DNA from: Paraburkholderia agricolaris
GTDB taxonomy: Bacteria; Pseudomonadota; Gammaproteobacteria; Burkholderiales; Burkholderiaceae
Reading direction: 5' to 3'
NCBI RefSeq assembly: GCF_009455635.1
Contig: NZ_QPER01000001.1
Span: forward strand, 930,001-994,000
Length of the DNA stretch: 64,000 nt
Shown here: in pieces, positions 19,792 through 30,128 of the stretch
Numbering within the stretch: position 1 is the first letter of the stretch
How the letters are laid out: each line of letters opens with the position of its first letter
Position numbers and translations under genes: made by a program
Notes under the pieces: model-generated
The model's input: only the letters and a program-made list of their open reading frames with translations
What the model was told of the DNA's origin: nothing
Databases searched by the model: none

Positions 19792-21096
19792 ATGGAATTC
19801 CTCGATCTCGGACCATTCTCTCGTGCGTCCGGCACGGTTCGTTTGCCCGGCTCGAAAAGCATTTCGAATCGTGTGCTGCTGCTCGCGGCGCTCGCCGAAG
19901 GCGAAACGACGATCACGAATCTGCTCGACTCCGACGACACCCGCGTGATGCTCGACGCGCTTGAAAAGCTCGGCGTGCGTCTGAAGCGCGAGGGCGACAC
20001 TTGTGTCGTGACCGGTACGCGTGGCGCGTTTACAGCACGCACCGCCGATCTGTTCCTCGGCAATGCCGGCACGGCGGTGCGTCCGCTGACCGCGGCGCTC
20101 GCGGTGAACGGCGGCGATTATCGTATTCACGGCGTGCCGCGCATGCACGAACGGCCGATCGGCGATCTGGTCGACGGCTTGCGCCAGCTTGGCGCGAAAG
20201 TCGACTATGAAGAGAACGAAGGTTATCCGCCGCTGCGGATTCGCCCGGCGCAAATCACGGCCGACGCGCCGATCCGCGTGCGTGGCGACGTGTCGAGCCA
20301 GTTCCTGACTTCACTGCTGATGACCTTGCCGCTGCTGCGCACGGAAAGCGGCGTAACCGTCGTGCAGGTGGACGGCGAGCTGATCTCGAAGCCGTACATC
20401 GAGATCACGATCAAGCTGATGGAGCGTTTCGGCATCAAGGTCGAGCGCCATGAATGGCATCGCTTCGTCGTGCCGGCGGGGCAGCGCTATCAGTCGCCGG
20501 GCACCATCATGGTGGAAGGCGATGCATCGTCGGCGTCGTATTTCCTCGCGGCCGGCGCGCTCGGCGGCGGACCGCTACGAGTGGAAGGCGTGGGCCGCTC
20601 CAGCATCCAGGGCGACGTCGGCTTTGCCGATGCGCTGATCAAGATGGGCGCGAACCTGCAGATGGGCGACGACTGGATCGAAGTGCGCGGAGTCGGCAAC
20701 GACAACGGCAAGCTCGATCCGATCGACATGGACTTCAACCTGATTCCCGATGCCGCCATGACGATCGCCGTTGCCGCGCTGTTCGCGGACGGCACGACCA
20801 CGCTGCGCAATATTGCCAGTTGGCGTGTGAAGGAAACCGACCGGATCGCCGCGATGGCCACCGAGTTGCGCAAGGTCGGCGCGAAAGTGCAGGAGGGTGA
20901 GGATTTCCTCGTCGTCACGCCGCCTGAAAAATTGATTCCGAACGCCTCGATCGACACTTACGACGATCACCGCATGGCGATGTGCTTCTCGCTCGTGAGC
21001 TTGGGCGGCGTGCCGATCCGGATCAACGACCCGAAGTGCGTCGGCAAGACGTTCCCCGATTATTTCGAGCGCTTCACCGCGCTCGCTCAACCCTGA
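19792..21096 (+). CDS. aroA: 3-phosphoshikimate 1-carboxyvinyltransferase (EPSP synthase)
   Basis: The 434-residue enzyme adds enolpyruvate to shikimate-3-phosphate. [19 protein letters not shown] (about 16-34) binds shikimate phosphate. [11 protein letters not shown] carries the glycine that defines class I, glyphosate-sensitive enzymes, and [10 protein letters not shown] is the C-terminal active-site motif. It is 18 bp after tyrA and evidently cotranscribed. Confidence 0.98.
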   Translation: MEFLDLGPFSRASGTVRLPGSKSISNRVLLLAALAEGETTITNLLDSDDTRVMLDALEKLGVRLKREGDTCVVTGTRGAFTARTADLFLGNAGTAVRPLTAALAVNGGDYRIHGVPRMHERPIGDLVDGLRQLGAKVDYEENEGYPPLRIRPAQITADAPIRVRGDVSSQFLTSLLMTLPLLRTESGVTVVQVDGELISKPYIEITIKLMERFGIKVERHEWHRFVVPAGQRYQSPGTIMVEGDASSASYFLAAGALGGGPLRVEGVGRSSIQGDVGFADALIKMGANLQMGDDWIEVRGVGNDNGKLDPIDMDFNLIPDAAMTIAVAALFADGTTTLRNIASWRVKETDRIAAMATELRKVGAKVQEGEDFLVVTPPEKLIPNASIDTYDDHRMAMCFSLVSLGGVPIRINDPKCVGKTFPDYFERFTALAQP

Positions 21097-21131
21097 TTCG
21101 CTTCTGAATCGACTGACGTGCGACTTTTTCG

Positions 21132-21818
21132 ATGAAACCGATCCGTCCCTTTCACCAAACGCCCGTCATTACGATCGACGGCCCCAGCGCCTCCGGCAAA
21201 GGCACCGTGGCTGCGCTGGTCGCCGCGAATCTTGGCTTCCATTTGCTGGATAGCGGCGCGCTGTACCGGCTCGCCGCGTTGGCCAGCATGCGCTACAACA
21301 TCGTGGCGGATGACGTCGAGGCGCTGGTAAAACTGATCGACGATCTGCATATCACGTTCCGCGAGGGGCTGGCGCAGCTCGACGGTGCCGACGTATCCGC
21401 CGACATTCGCGCCGAGGAAGTCGGCAGCCGGGCTTCGTCGATTGCCGTGCACGCCCCCGTAAGAACCGCGCTGGTGGCCCGTCAGCGGGCTTTTCGCAGG
21501 GAGCCGGGGCTGGTCGCGGACGGCCGCGACATGGGCACTGTGATCTTTCAGGACGCCGTGCTGAAGGTGTTCATGACCGCCAGCGTCGAAGCCCGTGCGG
21601 CGCGCCGGCATAAGCAATTGATCCAAAAAGGATTTTCTGCTAATATAGATGACTTGCTCCGGGATTTGCGTGAGCGCGACGAGCGTGACAGTCAGCGCGC
21701 GGCCGCGCCGCTCAAGCCCGCAGCGGATGCAAAGCTGCTTGATACTTCGGCATTGTCGATCGACCAGGCGGTTGAACAGGTGGTGCAGTGGTATGAAGCA
21801 TTGGTCCCGCATGCTTGA
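21132..21818 (+). CDS. cmk: Cytidylate kinase
   Basis: The 228-residue CMP/dCMP kinase has the P-loop [13 protein letters not shown] (about 15-27) followed by LDSGALYR, the nucleotide-binding segment of Cmk, and [12 protein letters not shown]. It supplies CDP/dCDP for RNA, DNA and lipid synthesis. It lies 35 bp after aroA and upstream of rpsA, the conserved cmk-rpsA pairing. Confidence 0.97.
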   Translation: MKPIRPFHQTPVITIDGPSASGKGTVAALVAANLGFHLLDSGALYRLAALASMRYNIVADDVEALVKLIDDLHITFREGLAQLDGADVSADIRAEEVGSRASSIAVHAPVRTALVARQRAFRREPGLVADGRDMGTVIFQDAVLKVFMTASVEARAARRHKQLIQKGFSANIDDLLRDLRERDERDSQRAAAPLKPAADAKLLDTSALSIDQAVEQVVQWYEALVPHA

Positions 21819-21999
21819 TGTCTGAGTGGTATCTGACTGAGTAGCGGGCGCAGTAGAAGTAGGCGTTGTCAGTAGGTGCTCCACGAGTGTCGTGGAGCGT
21901 GTTTTAACCCCTTAACCCCGCGTGGCATTCGCACACAGCCGTCATTGCTGATCATCCGGTCAGCCGGGCACCGCGAGAACCATGCAAATTTTGATTTTT
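21819..21999 (+). promoter_or_regulatory. rpsA leader with stem-loop and no Shine-Dalgarno
   Basis: GCTCCACGA-GTG-TCGTGGAGC (21878-21898) is a perfect 9-bp hairpin followed by GTGTTTT. The last 25 bases before the rpsA ATG are A/T-rich and have no Shine-Dalgarno. In other bacteria, S1 binds its own weak-SD leader and represses translation; the same is plausible here. Confidence 0.5.
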
Positions 22000-23715
22000 A
22001 TGTCCGACCTGCAAACTTCCAACCCGAATACCGAATCTTTTGCGGCTCTGTTCGAAGAGTCGCTGACCAAGCAAGACATGCGCGCCGGCGAAGTGATCTC
22101 CGCCGAAGTCGTGCGTGTTGACCACAACTTCGTGGTCGTCAACGCTGGTCTCAAGTCCGAAGCCTACATCCCGCTCGAAGAGTTCCTGAACGACGCGGGC
22201 GAGGTAGAAGTGCAGGCGGGCGACTTCGTTTCCGTCGCGATCGACGCGCTGGAAAACGGCTATGGCGACACGATCCTGTCGCGCGACAAGGCGAAGCGCC
22301 TCGCTTCGTGGCTGTCGCTGGAAAAGGCTCTCGACAACAACGAACTCGTGACCGGCACGATCACGGGCAAGGTCAAGGGCGGCATGACCGTCATGGTCAA
22401 CGGCATCCGCGCGTTCCTGCCGGGTTCGCTGGTTGACACGCGTCCGGTCAAGGACACGACCCCGTACGAAGGCAAGACGCTGGAATTCCGCGTCATCAAG
22501 CTCGACCGCAAGCGTAACAACGTCGTGCTGTCGCGCCGTGCCGTGATCGAAGCTACCCAGGGCGAAGAGCGCGCAAAGCTGCTCGAAACGCTGAAGGAAG
22601 GCGCGATCGTGGAAGGCGTGGTGAAGAACATCACCGATTACGGCGCGTTCGTGGACCTCGGCGGTATCGACGGCCTGCTGCACATCACCGACATCGCATG
22701 GCGCCGTGTGCGTCACCCGAGCGAAGTTCTGTCGGTTGGCCAGGAAGTCACCGCGAAGATCCTCAAGTTCGACCAAGAGAAGAACCGCGTTTCGCTGGGT
22801 ATCAAGCAACTGGGCGACGATCCGTGGGAAGGCATTTCCCGCCGTTACCCGTCGGGCACGCGCCTGTTCGGTAAGGTCACCAACATCACCGACTACGGCG
22901 CATTCGTCGAAGTCGAATCGGGCATCGAAGGCCTGGTTCACGTGTCGGAAATGGACTGGACGAACAAGAACGTTGCACCGTCGAAGGTTGTGCAGCTGGG
23001 CGACGAAGTCGAAGTCATGGTTCTGGAAATCGACGAAGACCGCCGCCGTATCAGCCTCGGCATGAAGCAATGCAAGCCGAACCCGTGGGACGACTTCAGC
23101 CGCAACTTCAAGAAGGGCGACAAGCTGCAAGGCGCAATCAAGTCGATCACCGACTTCGGCGTCTTCATCGGTCTGCCGGGCGGCATCGACGGTCTGGTTC
23201 ACCTGTCGGATCTGTCGTGGTCGGAAACGGGCGAAGAAGCAGTTCGCAAGTACAAGAAGGGCGACGAAGTGGAAGCGATTGTTCTCGGCATCGACGTCGA
23301 GAAGGAACGCATTTCGCTGGGTATCAAGCAGCTCGAAGGCGACCCGTTCAGCAACTTCGTTGCAATGAACGACAAGGGTTCGATCGTCGACGGCGTGGTC
23401 AAGACGGTAGATGCGAAGGGTGCAGTGGTTCAGCTGTCGGCGGAAGTCGAAGGCTATCTGCGCGCTTCGGAACTGTCGCAAGACCGCGTGGAAGATGCTC
23501 GCAACGTGCTGAAGGAAGGCGACAAGGTCAACGCGATGATCATCAACATCGATCGCAAGTCGCGTGGCATCAACCTGTCGATCAAGGCCAAGGATTCGGC
23601 TGAGCAACAGGAAGCGATCCGCGGCCTGGCTTCGTCGGATTCGAGCTCGGCTGCTACCGGCACGACGAACCTCGGCGCGCTGCTGAAGGCCAAGCTCGAC
23701 GGTCAGAACCAGTAA
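22000..23715 (+). CDS. rpsA: 30S ribosomal protein S1
   Basis: The 571-residue protein contains six S1 (OB-fold) repeats. The last four share the pattern [20 protein letters not shown]...[11 protein letters not shown]1 binds A/U-rich leaders and helps load mRNA on the 30S subunit. I chose ATG 22000 ([14 protein letters not shown]) over 21982 because it is the usual N-terminus. The ORF is strongly codon-biased, as expected for a highly expressed gene. Confidence 0.99.
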   Translation: MSDLQTSNPNTESFAALFEESLTKQDMRAGEVISAEVVRVDHNFVVVNAGLKSEAYIPLEEFLNDAGEVEVQAGDFVSVAIDALENGYGDTILSRDKAKRLASWLSLEKALDNNELVTGTITGKVKGGMTVMVNGIRAFLPGSLVDTRPVKDTTPYEGKTLEFRVIKLDRKRNNVVLSRRAVIEATQGEERAKLLETLKEGAIVEGVVKNITDYGAFVDLGGIDGLLHITDIAWRRVRHPSEVLSVGQEVTAKILKFDQEKNRVSLGIKQLGDDPWEGISRRYPSGTRLFGKVTNITDYGAFVEVESGIEGLVHVSEMDWTNKNVAPSKVVQLGDEVEVMVLEIDEDRRRISLGMKQCKPNPWDDFSRNFKKGDKLQGAIKSITDFGVFIGLPGGIDGLVHLSDLSWSETGEEAVRKYKKGDEVEAIVLGIDVEKERISLGIKQLEGDPFSNFVAMNDKGSIVDGVVKTVDAKGAVVQLSAEVEGYLRASELSQDRVEDARNVLKEGDKVNAMIINIDRKSRGINLSIKAKDSAEQQEAIRGLASSDSSSAATGTTNLGALLKAKLDGQNQ

Positions 23716-23723
23716 TTGAGGAA

Positions 23724-23793
23724 CGCCCCCAACCTGGCGCTTTGCGCCAGGTCCTCCGAGGGGACTTCCTTCGGGGCGAAAAACATGGGGGCG
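23724..23793 (+). ncRNA. Three-way-junction RNA element between rpsA and ihfB
   Basis: An outer stem CGCCCCCA (23724-23731)/TGGGGGCG (23786-23793) encloses two hairpins. The first is ACCTGGCGC-TTT-GCGCCAGGT (23732-23752). The second is CCGAGGG/CTTTCGG-like (about 23756-23774, 7 bp with one G-T pair). The element sits inside the 110-bp rpsA-ihfB gap. Its function is unknown. It could be a 3'-stabilising or protein-binding element of the rpsA transcript or a leader of ihfB. Confidence 0.55.
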
Positions 23794-23825
23794 ACCCGGC
23801 GTTTTCTTGAGAGGTCTGCTGCAGT

Positions 23826-24152
23826 ATGACCAAATCGGAATTGGTCGCCCAGCTGGCTACGCGATTTCCGCAACTTGTACTTAAAGATGCGGATTTTGCG
23901 GTGAAGACGATGCTTGATGCGATGTCGGAGGCGCTTGCCAACGGTCATCGGATTGAAATTCGCGGCTTCGGCAGCTTCGGCCTTAATCGTCGTCCGTCCC
24001 GCGTCGGGCGTAATCCGAAGTCAGGCGAGAAGGTGCTGGTACCTGAGAAGTATGTACCGCACTTCAAGCCGGGCAAGGAATTGCGCGAGCGGGTAGACCG
24101 ACGTTCGGGCGAGCCGTTGAAGGCCGATGAGCCGGATGACGACGACCTGTAA
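23826..24152 (+). CDS. ihfB: Integration host factor subunit beta
   Basis: The 108-residue DNA-bending protein of the HU/IHF family begins [45 protein letters not shown] spans the beta-arm with the intercalating proline (R-NPKSG). It forms a heterodimer with IhfA. GAGAGG lies upstream. The tail is acidic (ADEPDDDDL) and longer than in E. coli. The rpsA-ihfB pair is conserved. Confidence 0.98.
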   Translation: MTKSELVAQLATRFPQLVLKDADFAVKTMLDAMSEALANGHRIEIRGFGSFGLNRRPSRVGRNPKSGEKVLVPEKYVPHFKPGKELRERVDRRSGEPLKADEPDDDDL

Positions 24153-24223
24153 ATGCTTCGCTGTGCGGTTCGCAGCATGGCATTGGTAGCGTCAGCGGCC
24201 AAAGCCAGACGGCAAAAGACCAG

Positions 24224-24250
24224 AAAAAGCGCCTTCGGGCGCTTTTTTTT
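24224..24250 (+). terminator. Intrinsic terminator after ihfB
   Basis: AAAAAGCGCC-TTCG-GGCGC followed by eight T. It closes the rpsA-ihfB transcript. Confidence 0.92.
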
Positions 24251-24408
24251 CGTCTGTAATTTCCCCCGCGTCGGTCCTCTGTTAGCCAGTTCCTGCCCAG
24301 CCGCGAGGGCATCCATTACAATACGGGTCACTTCGGCGCGGGCAACACCGTGGCGCGACGCGTCATCAAGCCGGCGTCACCCCGCAACTGCCGTCAAGAG
24401 ACCTATTC

Positions 24409-24702
24409 ATGAAATTTATCGTCTGGCTGATCCGTGTGCTGGTGTTCGTGCTCCTGCTGGTGCTCGCGCTCTCCAATACGCAACCTGCTACGCTGAATTT
24501 CCTCGCCGGCTACGCGTGGTCGGCGCCTTTGATCCTGATCGGCCTCGCGTTCTTCGTGGTGGGGCTGCTGGCCGGACTGGTGTCGTCGATGCCGGCGATG
24601 GTGCGCCTGCGCATGGAGAATGGCCGGCTCAAGCGCGAGTTGCGTGTGGCGCGCGAAGCCCCGGTCGTGGTCGAACAACCGCCCATGCCGCCGCTGATCT
24701 AA
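24409..24702 (+). CDS. lapA: LapA family inner membrane protein (DUF1049)
   Basis: The 97-residue protein has two membrane helices (about 4-22 and 41-64) and a cytoplasmic tail with a charged coiled segment (RLRMENGRLKRELRVAREA). LapA works with LapB in assembly and control of lipopolysaccharide. Its position directly before lapB supports the call. Confidence 0.92.
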   Translation: MKFIVWLIRVLVFVLLLVLALSNTQPATLNFLAGYAWSAPLILIGLAFFVVGLLAGLVSSMPAMVRLRMENGRLKRELRVAREAPVVVEQPPMPPLI

Positions 24703-24771
24703 GTTGTCTTCTGCCGCGCCTTTCAAGCGCGGCTTTCCGTTTCCGCTGTCCCGCACATTTGCCTTAATCGC

Positions 24772-25947
24772 ATGGATCTAGACTTCTGGTGGCTGCTTGT
24801 CATACCCGTCGCTTTTGCGTTCGGCTGGATGGCCGCACGCTACGACCTCAAGACGCTGCTGTCTGAAAGCGCCAACCTGCCGCGTTCGTACTTCCGTGGC
24901 CTGAATTTCCTGCTCAATGAGCAGCCCGACCAGGCCATCGACGCGTTTATCGAAGTCGTCAAACTCGACCCGGAAACGATCGAGTTGCACTTCGCGCTGG
25001 GTAATCTGTTCCGCCGCCGCGGTGAGACGGACCGCGCGATTCGCGTGCACCAGAACCTGCTGAGCCGTACCGATCTGCCCGTCACCGAGCGCGATCACGC
25101 GCTGTACGAGCTGGGCCAGGACTTTCTGAAGGCCGGGTTGCTCGATCGCGCCGAAGAGACTTTCCGCACGCTCGAAACCGGCAGCTACGCGCTGGGTGCG
25201 CAGCGTGCGCTGCTCACCATCTACCAGATCGAGAAAGACTGGGTTAAGTCGATCGACACCGCGCGTCACCTGGAAACCATGGGTGCCGAGTCGCTCGACA
25301 AGGAAATCGCGCAGTTCCATTGCGAGCTCGCCCAGGAAGCACTGCAGCAGAAAAATGCCGACGAGGCACGCCGCCAGCTAGGTTTTGCGTTAAAAGCGAA
25401 CCCGACCAACGTACGCGCCACGATCCTGTTCGGCGACGTCGATGCGTCGGCCGGTTCGCAAGAGGCGGCGATCGTCCAGTGGCGGCGCGTCGAGGACCAG
25501 AACTCCGCCTATCTGCCGCTCGTCGCGGAGAAACTGATGAAGGCCTATGAGGCGCTCGGCCGTCCGCAAGATGGTGCCGATCTGCTTACCACATGGGTTG
25601 ACCGCTATCCGTCGAACGATCTGCTCGACGTGACCTATCCGCATATCGCGGCGATACGCGGCGCTGACGCCGCACATGCGCTGGCGCGCTCGCAGATGCA
25701 GAAGTCGCCGAATCTGGCGGGCATGACGCGTCTTCTGGAAGCTCAGGAAGCCGTCGCGGAAGAGCCGCGGCGCAGCGAGCTCGAATTGATGCGTACGCTA
25801 ATTCGGCAACGCACCAAAAATCTGCCACGGTATACGTGCCAGAATTGTGGTTTCAGGGCGCGACTGTTCTACTGGCAGTGCCCGGGTTGCAGCGGTTGGG
25901 AAACCTATGCGCCGCGTCGCGTCGAACCGATCACGGCGTCGAATTGA
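24772..25947 (+). CDS. lapB: Lipopolysaccharide assembly protein LapB (YciM)
   Basis: This 391-residue protein has an N-terminal membrane anchor (WWLLVIPVAFAFGWMAARYD), a run of TPR repeats (about 35-340) and a C-terminal rubredoxin-like metal site with two CxxC pairs (YTCQNCGF and WQCPGCSGW). In E. coli LapB ties LPS synthesis to FtsH-mediated LpxC turnover. It lies 69 bp after lapA. Both metal-binding pairs are intact. Confidence 0.96.
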   Translation: MDLDFWWLLVIPVAFAFGWMAARYDLKTLLSESANLPRSYFRGLNFLLNEQPDQAIDAFIEVVKLDPETIELHFALGNLFRRRGETDRAIRVHQNLLSRTDLPVTERDHALYELGQDFLKAGLLDRAEETFRTLETGSYALGAQRALLTIYQIEKDWVKSIDTARHLETMGAESLDKEIAQFHCELAQEALQQKNADEARRQLGFALKANPTNVRATILFGDVDASAGSQEAAIVQWRRVEDQNSAYLPLVAEKLMKAYEALGRPQDGADLLTTWVDRYPSNDLLDVTYPHIAAIRGADAAHALARSQMQKSPNLAGMTRLLEAQEAVAEEPRRSELELMRTLIRQRTKNLPRYTCQNCGFRARLFYWQCPGCSGWETYAPRRVEPITASN

Positions 25948-26095
25948 CGCGGACGCAGTCGCGGATGCAATTGCGAATGCATCCGTATAGCCGCGCCGCA
26001 ACGACGGCGGCCCGTCGGGCGGATTAGGCCGACGGGATCATGACGGCCTTGTTTACTACGAGAAACCCTCACCGGAACCCTCCACCGGAAAGCGT

Positions 26096-27511
26096 ATGAA
26101 AATCACCATTATCGGCACGGGCTATGTTGGCCTCGTCACTGGCGCGTGCCTCGCCGAAATCGGCCATGACGTCTTCTGTCTCGACGTCGATCCGCGCAAG
26201 ATCGAAATCCTCAACAACGGCGGCGTGCCGATTCACGAGCCGGGTTTGCTGGAGATCATTGCCCGCACGCGCGCGGCGCGCCGCATCACGTTTTCGACGG
26301 ATATCGAAGCGAGCGTGGCGCACGGCGAGGTGCAATTCATCGCCGTCGGCACACCGCCCGATGAAGACGGTTCGGCCGACCTGCAATACGTGCTCGAAGC
26401 GGCGCGCAACATTGGCCGTACGATGAACGGCTTCAAGGTGATCGTCGACAAATCGACGGTGCCGGTCGGCACCGCGCAACGTGTGCGCGCGGTGGTCGAA
26501 GAGGAACTGGCTAAACGCGGGCTCGCCAATAGCGCGCAGCACCGCTTTTCGGTGGTGTCGAACCCTGAATTTCTGAAGGAAGGCGCGGCCGTCGACGACT
26601 TCATGCGTCCCGATCGCATCGTACTCGGCAGCGACGAAGACGAAGCCGGCCTGCGCGCGCGCGAACTGATGAAGCGTTTGTACGCGCCGTTCAACCGCAA
26701 TCACGAACGCACGCTGTACATGGACGTGCGCTCGGCTGAATTCACGAAGTACGCAGCCAATGCGATGCTCGCCACGCGCATCTCGTTCATGAACGAGATG
26801 TCGAATCTGGCGGATCGGGTCGGCGCGGATATCGAAGCGGTGCGTCGCGGTATCGGCTCGGACCCGCGCATCGGTTACCACTTTCTGTATGCCGGTTGCG
26901 GCTACGGTGGCTCATGCTTCCCGAAGGACGTGCAGGCGCTGATCCGCACCGCCGCCGAAACCGGCCACAATCTGCGCATCCTCGAAGCGGTCGAGGAAGT
27001 GAATTACAAGCAGAAGGACGTGCTGGTGCGCAAGATCACGGGCAAGCTCGGTGAAGACCTGAGCGGCCGCACGTTCGCCGTGTGGGGCCTCGCGTTCAAA
27101 CCGAATACCGACGACATGCGCGAGGCGCCGAGCCGCCGCGTGATCGCTGAACTGCTGGCGCGTGGCGCGCAGGTTCGCGCCTACGATCCGGTGGCGGTGG
27201 CCGAAGCACGCCGCGTGTTCGCGCTCGATTTGCACGACGCACCGGATCAACTCGCGCGTCTGCATTTCACCAGCACCCAGGACGAAACGCTCACCGGCGC
27301 CGACGCGCTGGTGGTCGTCACCGAATGGAAGGAATTCAAGAGCCCGGATTTCTTGCATCTGAAATCAGTGCTGAAGTCGCCACTGATTTTCGACGGCCGC
27401 AATCTGTACGAGCCGGACGCAATGACCGAACTCGGCATCGACTATCACTCGATCGGACGACCTTATGCCCAGCCCTCTGAACTTCCGGCCGGTGTCTCCA
27501 GCGATGCCTGA
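26096..27511 (+). CDS. ugd: UDP-glucose 6-dehydrogenase
   Basis: The 471-residue enzyme oxidises UDP-glucose to UDP-glucuronate with NAD+. [20 protein letters not shown] is the N-terminal Rossmann motif, the catalytic cysteine lies in GGSCFPKD (near residue 277), and [17 protein letters not shown] marks the C-terminal domain. In Burkholderia UDP-glucuronate feeds L-Ara4N decoration of LPS, so grouping with the heptose genes makes sense. Its stop overlaps the hldA start. Confidence 0.97.
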   Translation: MKITIIGTGYVGLVTGACLAEIGHDVFCLDVDPRKIEILNNGGVPIHEPGLLEIIARTRAARRITFSTDIEASVAHGEVQFIAVGTPPDEDGSADLQYVLEAARNIGRTMNGFKVIVDKSTVPVGTAQRVRAVVEEELAKRGLANSAQHRFSVVSNPEFLKEGAAVDDFMRPDRIVLGSDEDEAGLRARELMKRLYAPFNRNHERTLYMDVRSAEFTKYAANAMLATRISFMNEMSNLADRVGADIEAVRRGIGSDPRIGYHFLYAGCGYGGSCFPKDVQALIRTAAETGHNLRILEAVEEVNYKQKDVLVRKITGKLGEDLSGRTFAVWGLAFKPNTDDMREAPSRRVIAELLARGAQVRAYDPVAVAEARRVFALDLHDAPDQLARLHFTSTQDETLTGADALVVVTEWKEFKSPDFLHLKSVLKSPLIFDGRNLYEPDAMTELGIDYHSIGRPYAQPSELPAGVSSDA

Positions 27512-28472
27512 GGCTGCTCACTCCGCACCCACAGCGGCACTGACCGTGGTGCCGCGCGAACGCCTCGGGGCGGCGCGCGTGCTGGTAGTCGGCGACGTCA
27601 TGCTCGATCGCTACTGGTTCGGCGACGTGAACCGTATCTCGCCGGAAGCGCCGGTGCCGGTCGTGCATGTGCAGCGCCAGGAAGATCGGCTCGGCGGCGC
27701 GGCGAACGTGGCGCGCAATGCGGTTGCGCTCGGCGCGCAAGCGGGGTTGCTGTGCGTGGTCGGCCACGACGAGCCCGGCGAGCGCATCGTGCAATTACTC
27801 GACGAAAGTGGCGTGGTGCCGCATCTGGAACGCGATCCGGATTTGCTCACCACCATCAAACTGCGCGTGCTGTCGCGTCAGCAGCAGTTGCTGCGCGTCG
27901 ACTTTGAAAACTCGCCGGCGCACGAAGTGCTGCTCGCGGGCCTCGCGCGTTTCGACGACCTGCTGCCGTCGCACGATGTGATCCTGATGTCCGATTACGC
28001 GAAGGGTGGTCTCACGCACGTCACGCAGATGATCGCGAAGGCGCACGCGGCGGACAAACCGGTGCTGGTCGATCCGAAGGGCGACGACTGGGAGCGCTAT
28101 CGCGGCGCCACGCTGATCACGCCGAATCGCGCCGAGTTGCGCGAGGTGGTCGGCCAATGGAAATCCGAAGAAGATCTGATCGCGCGTGTGACTAAACTCC
28201 GCACCGATCTCGAGTTCAAGGCCTTGCTGCTGACGCGCTCGGAAGAGGGCATGACGCTCTTCTCCGACGACGGCATCCTGCATGCTTCGGCCGTTGCACG
28301 TGAAGTGTATGATGTATCGGGCGCGGGCGACACCGTGATCGCCACGCTCGCCGCCATGCTTGGCGCGGGTTTGACGCTGGTCGAGGCGGTCGGACTCGCG
28401 AATCGCGCAGCCGGCATCGTGGTCGGCAAACTCGGCACCGCCACTGTCAACTACGACGAACTCTTTCATTGA
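27504..28472 (+). CDS. hldA: D-glycero-beta-D-manno-heptose-7-phosphate kinase
   Basis: The 322-residue PfkB-family kinase phosphorylates heptose 7-phosphate at C1 in ADP-heptose synthesis. [13 protein letters not shown] and [11 protein letters not shown] are substrate-binding motifs, and [12 protein letters not shown] carries the catalytic Asp. The cytidylyltransferase domain of E. coli HldE is absent, so the separate HldC must be elsewhere. ATG 27504 overlaps ugd by 8 bp; an in-frame ATG at 27465 would add 13 residues. Often named rfaE or hldE. Confidence 0.95.
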   Translation: MPEAAHSAPTAALTVVPRERLGAARVLVVGDVMLDRYWFGDVNRISPEAPVPVVHVQRQEDRLGGAANVARNAVALGAQAGLLCVVGHDEPGERIVQLLDESGVVPHLERDPDLLTTIKLRVLSRQQQLLRVDFENSPAHEVLLAGLARFDDLLPSHDVILMSDYAKGGLTHVTQMIAKAHAADKPVLVDPKGDDWERYRGATLITPNRAELREVVGQWKSEEDLIARVTKLRTDLEFKALLLTRSEEGMTLFSDDGILHASAVAREVYDVSGAGDTVIATLAAMLGAGLTLVEAVGLANRAAGIVVGKLGTATVNYDELFH

Positions 28473-28570
28473 TGCGGCCCGCGGGAATCCCGGCTTTGCG
28501 CGCTTCGGTTTCAGCGGCGCAAAAGAGGAACCCGCGAGGCGTCAACTGAACACATTACCGCAGGATCATC

Positions 28571-29563
28571 ATGACCCTCATCGTCACCGGCGCGGCCGGC
28601 TTTATCGGCAGCAATCTCGTGAAGGCGCTCAACGAGCGCGGTGAACAACGCATCATTGCGGTGGATAACCTCACGCGCGCGGACAAGTTCAAGAATCTGG
28701 TCGACTGCGAGGTCGACGATTATCTCGACAAGACCGAATTCGTCGAACGCTTCAAGCGCGGCGACTTCGGCAAGGTGCGCGCGATTTTCCACGAAGGCGC
28801 CTGCTCGGACACGATGGAAACCGACGGCCGCTACATGATGGACAACAACTTCCGCTATAGCCGTGAAGTGCTCGACGTCTGTCTCGCGCAGAACATCCAG
28901 TTTCTGTATGCATCCTCGGCGGCAACGTATGGCGGTTCGAGCCGGTTTGTCGAAGAGCGCGAAGTCGAGCAGCCGCTGAACGTGTACGGCTATTCGAAAT
29001 TCCTGTTCGACCAGGTGATTCGCCGCGTGCTGCCCACAGCGAAAAGTCAGATTGCCGGCTTCCGTTACTTCAACGTGTATGGGCCGCGCGAGACCCACAA
29101 GGCGCGCATGGCATCGGTGGCGTTTCACAACTTCAACCAGTTTCGCGCGGAAGGCAAAGTCAAGCTGTTCGGCGAATACAACGGCTATGCCGCCGGCGAA
29201 CAGACGCGCGATTTCGTCTCCGTCGAAGACGTGGTCAAGGTGAACCTGTTCTTCTTCGACAATCCGGACAAGTCGGGCATCTTCAACCTGGGCAGCGGCC
29301 GTGCGCAGCCGTTCAACGACATCGCGAGCACGGTGGTCAACACGCTGCGTGCGTTGAATAACGAGCCGCCGTTGTCGCTCGCGGATCAGGTGCAGCGCGG
29401 ACTGATCGAGTACATTCCGTTCCCCGATGCATTGCGCGGCAAGTACCAGTGCTTCACGCAAGCCGACTTGACGAAGCTGCGTGCCACCGGCTACGACGCG
29501 CCGTTCCTGAGCGTGCAGGAAGGTGTCGATCGGTACGTACGTTGGCTATTCGGCCAGGTGTAA
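28571..29563 (+). CDS. hldD: ADP-L-glycero-D-manno-heptose 6-epimerase
   Basis: The 330-residue short-chain dehydrogenase/epimerase has [15 protein letters not shown] (4-18) for cofactor binding and YGYSKFLFD with the Tyr/Lys pair. [19 protein letters not shown] is typical of HldD (RfaD). It makes the L,D-heptose donor for the LPS inner core. With hldA it forms an LPS heptose operon. Confidence 0.98.
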   Translation: MTLIVTGAAGFIGSNLVKALNERGEQRIIAVDNLTRADKFKNLVDCEVDDYLDKTEFVERFKRGDFGKVRAIFHEGACSDTMETDGRYMMDNNFRYSREVLDVCLAQNIQFLYASSAATYGGSSRFVEEREVEQPLNVYGYSKFLFDQVIRRVLPTAKSQIAGFRYFNVYGPRETHKARMASVAFHNFNQFRAEGKVKLFGEYNGYAAGEQTRDFVSVEDVVKVNLFFFDNPDKSGIFNLGSGRAQPFNDIASTVVNTLRALNNEPPLSLADQVQRGLIEYIPFPDALRGKYQCFTQADLTKLRATGYDAPFLSVQEGVDRYVRWLFGQV

Positions 29564-29587
29564 ATCTTTCGGATACCTCTTTAAACT

Positions 29588-29639
29588 GGAATCTCCCGGT
29601 TGGTGATGTCGCCAACCGGTTGTACGAGGGAGATTCCAT
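29588..29639 (+). promoter_or_regulatory. Hairpin that sequesters the comEA ribosome binding site
   Basis: GGAATCTCCC (29588-29597) pairs perfectly with GGGAGATTCC (29628-29637), an 11-bp stem if T87-A38 is counted. GGTTGG (29598-29603)/CCAACC (29612-29617) stacks inside it. The right arm holds the only Shine-Dalgarno (GGGAG), two bases before the ATG at 29640. Confidence 0.7.
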
Positions 29640-30041
29640 ATGTTTCGAAAAATTCTGGTTACCGCGGCCATGCTCGCCGCTTTCGGCCACGCGTATGCGG
29701 CGGTCGACGTCAACACGGCTAACGAGGATGCGCTGCGCGGCATCAAGGGCATCGGTCCTGCCAAAGCGAAAGCCATTCTCGAAGAGCGTTCAGCGCATGG
29801 TCCATTCAAGGACCCGGTCGATCTCGGCAAGCGCGTCAAAGGCATGGGCGGGCATACCGTCGAGCGCCTGCAGGCGGAGGGTCTCGCTGTCGGTCCGGCT
29901 GGCGCGGCTGCTAACACGCAGGCTGCGGCGTCTGCACAGAGCAAAGGCGTGCCCGCTTCGGGTAACGGTGCCAACCCGGCCAACTCGACTAGCGCGGCCG
30001 CTACTCAAAAGAGCAACGCCACTGTGGCGGTGAAGAAATAG
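29640..30041 (+). CDS. comEA: ComEA-family helix-hairpin-helix DNA-binding protein
   Basis: The 133-residue product has a signal peptide (ends HAYA, about residue 20). A helix-hairpin-helix domain follows (VDVNTANEDALRGIKGIGPAKAKAILEERS, with GIGPAKA as the hairpin), then a low-complexity Ala/Thr/Asn tail from about residue 85. In competent bacteria periplasmic ComEA binds incoming DNA. The tail may be a flexible periplasmic segment. The leader can fold over its ribosome binding site. It does not appear linked to other competence genes in the window. Confidence 0.88.
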   Translation: MFRKILVTAAMLAAFGHAYAAVDVNTANEDALRGIKGIGPAKAKAILEERSAHGPFKDPVDLGKRVKGMGGHTVERLQAEGLAVGPAGAAANTQAAASAQSKGVPASGNGANPANSTSAAATQKSNATVAVKK

Positions 30042-30128
30042 CCTGACGCGGGCCGGGCGCGCGAGGCGGGTCACCTCTGCGCGGCCGGTCCCGCATCTCG
30101 TCAGTTACCGTCGTTCCCCTTCATGGTC

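Noticed and set aside
21952..23607. 551-codon open frame opposite rpsA
   Set aside because: Antisense frame produced by rpsA codon bias; Asp/Val/Arg/His-rich text with no domain.
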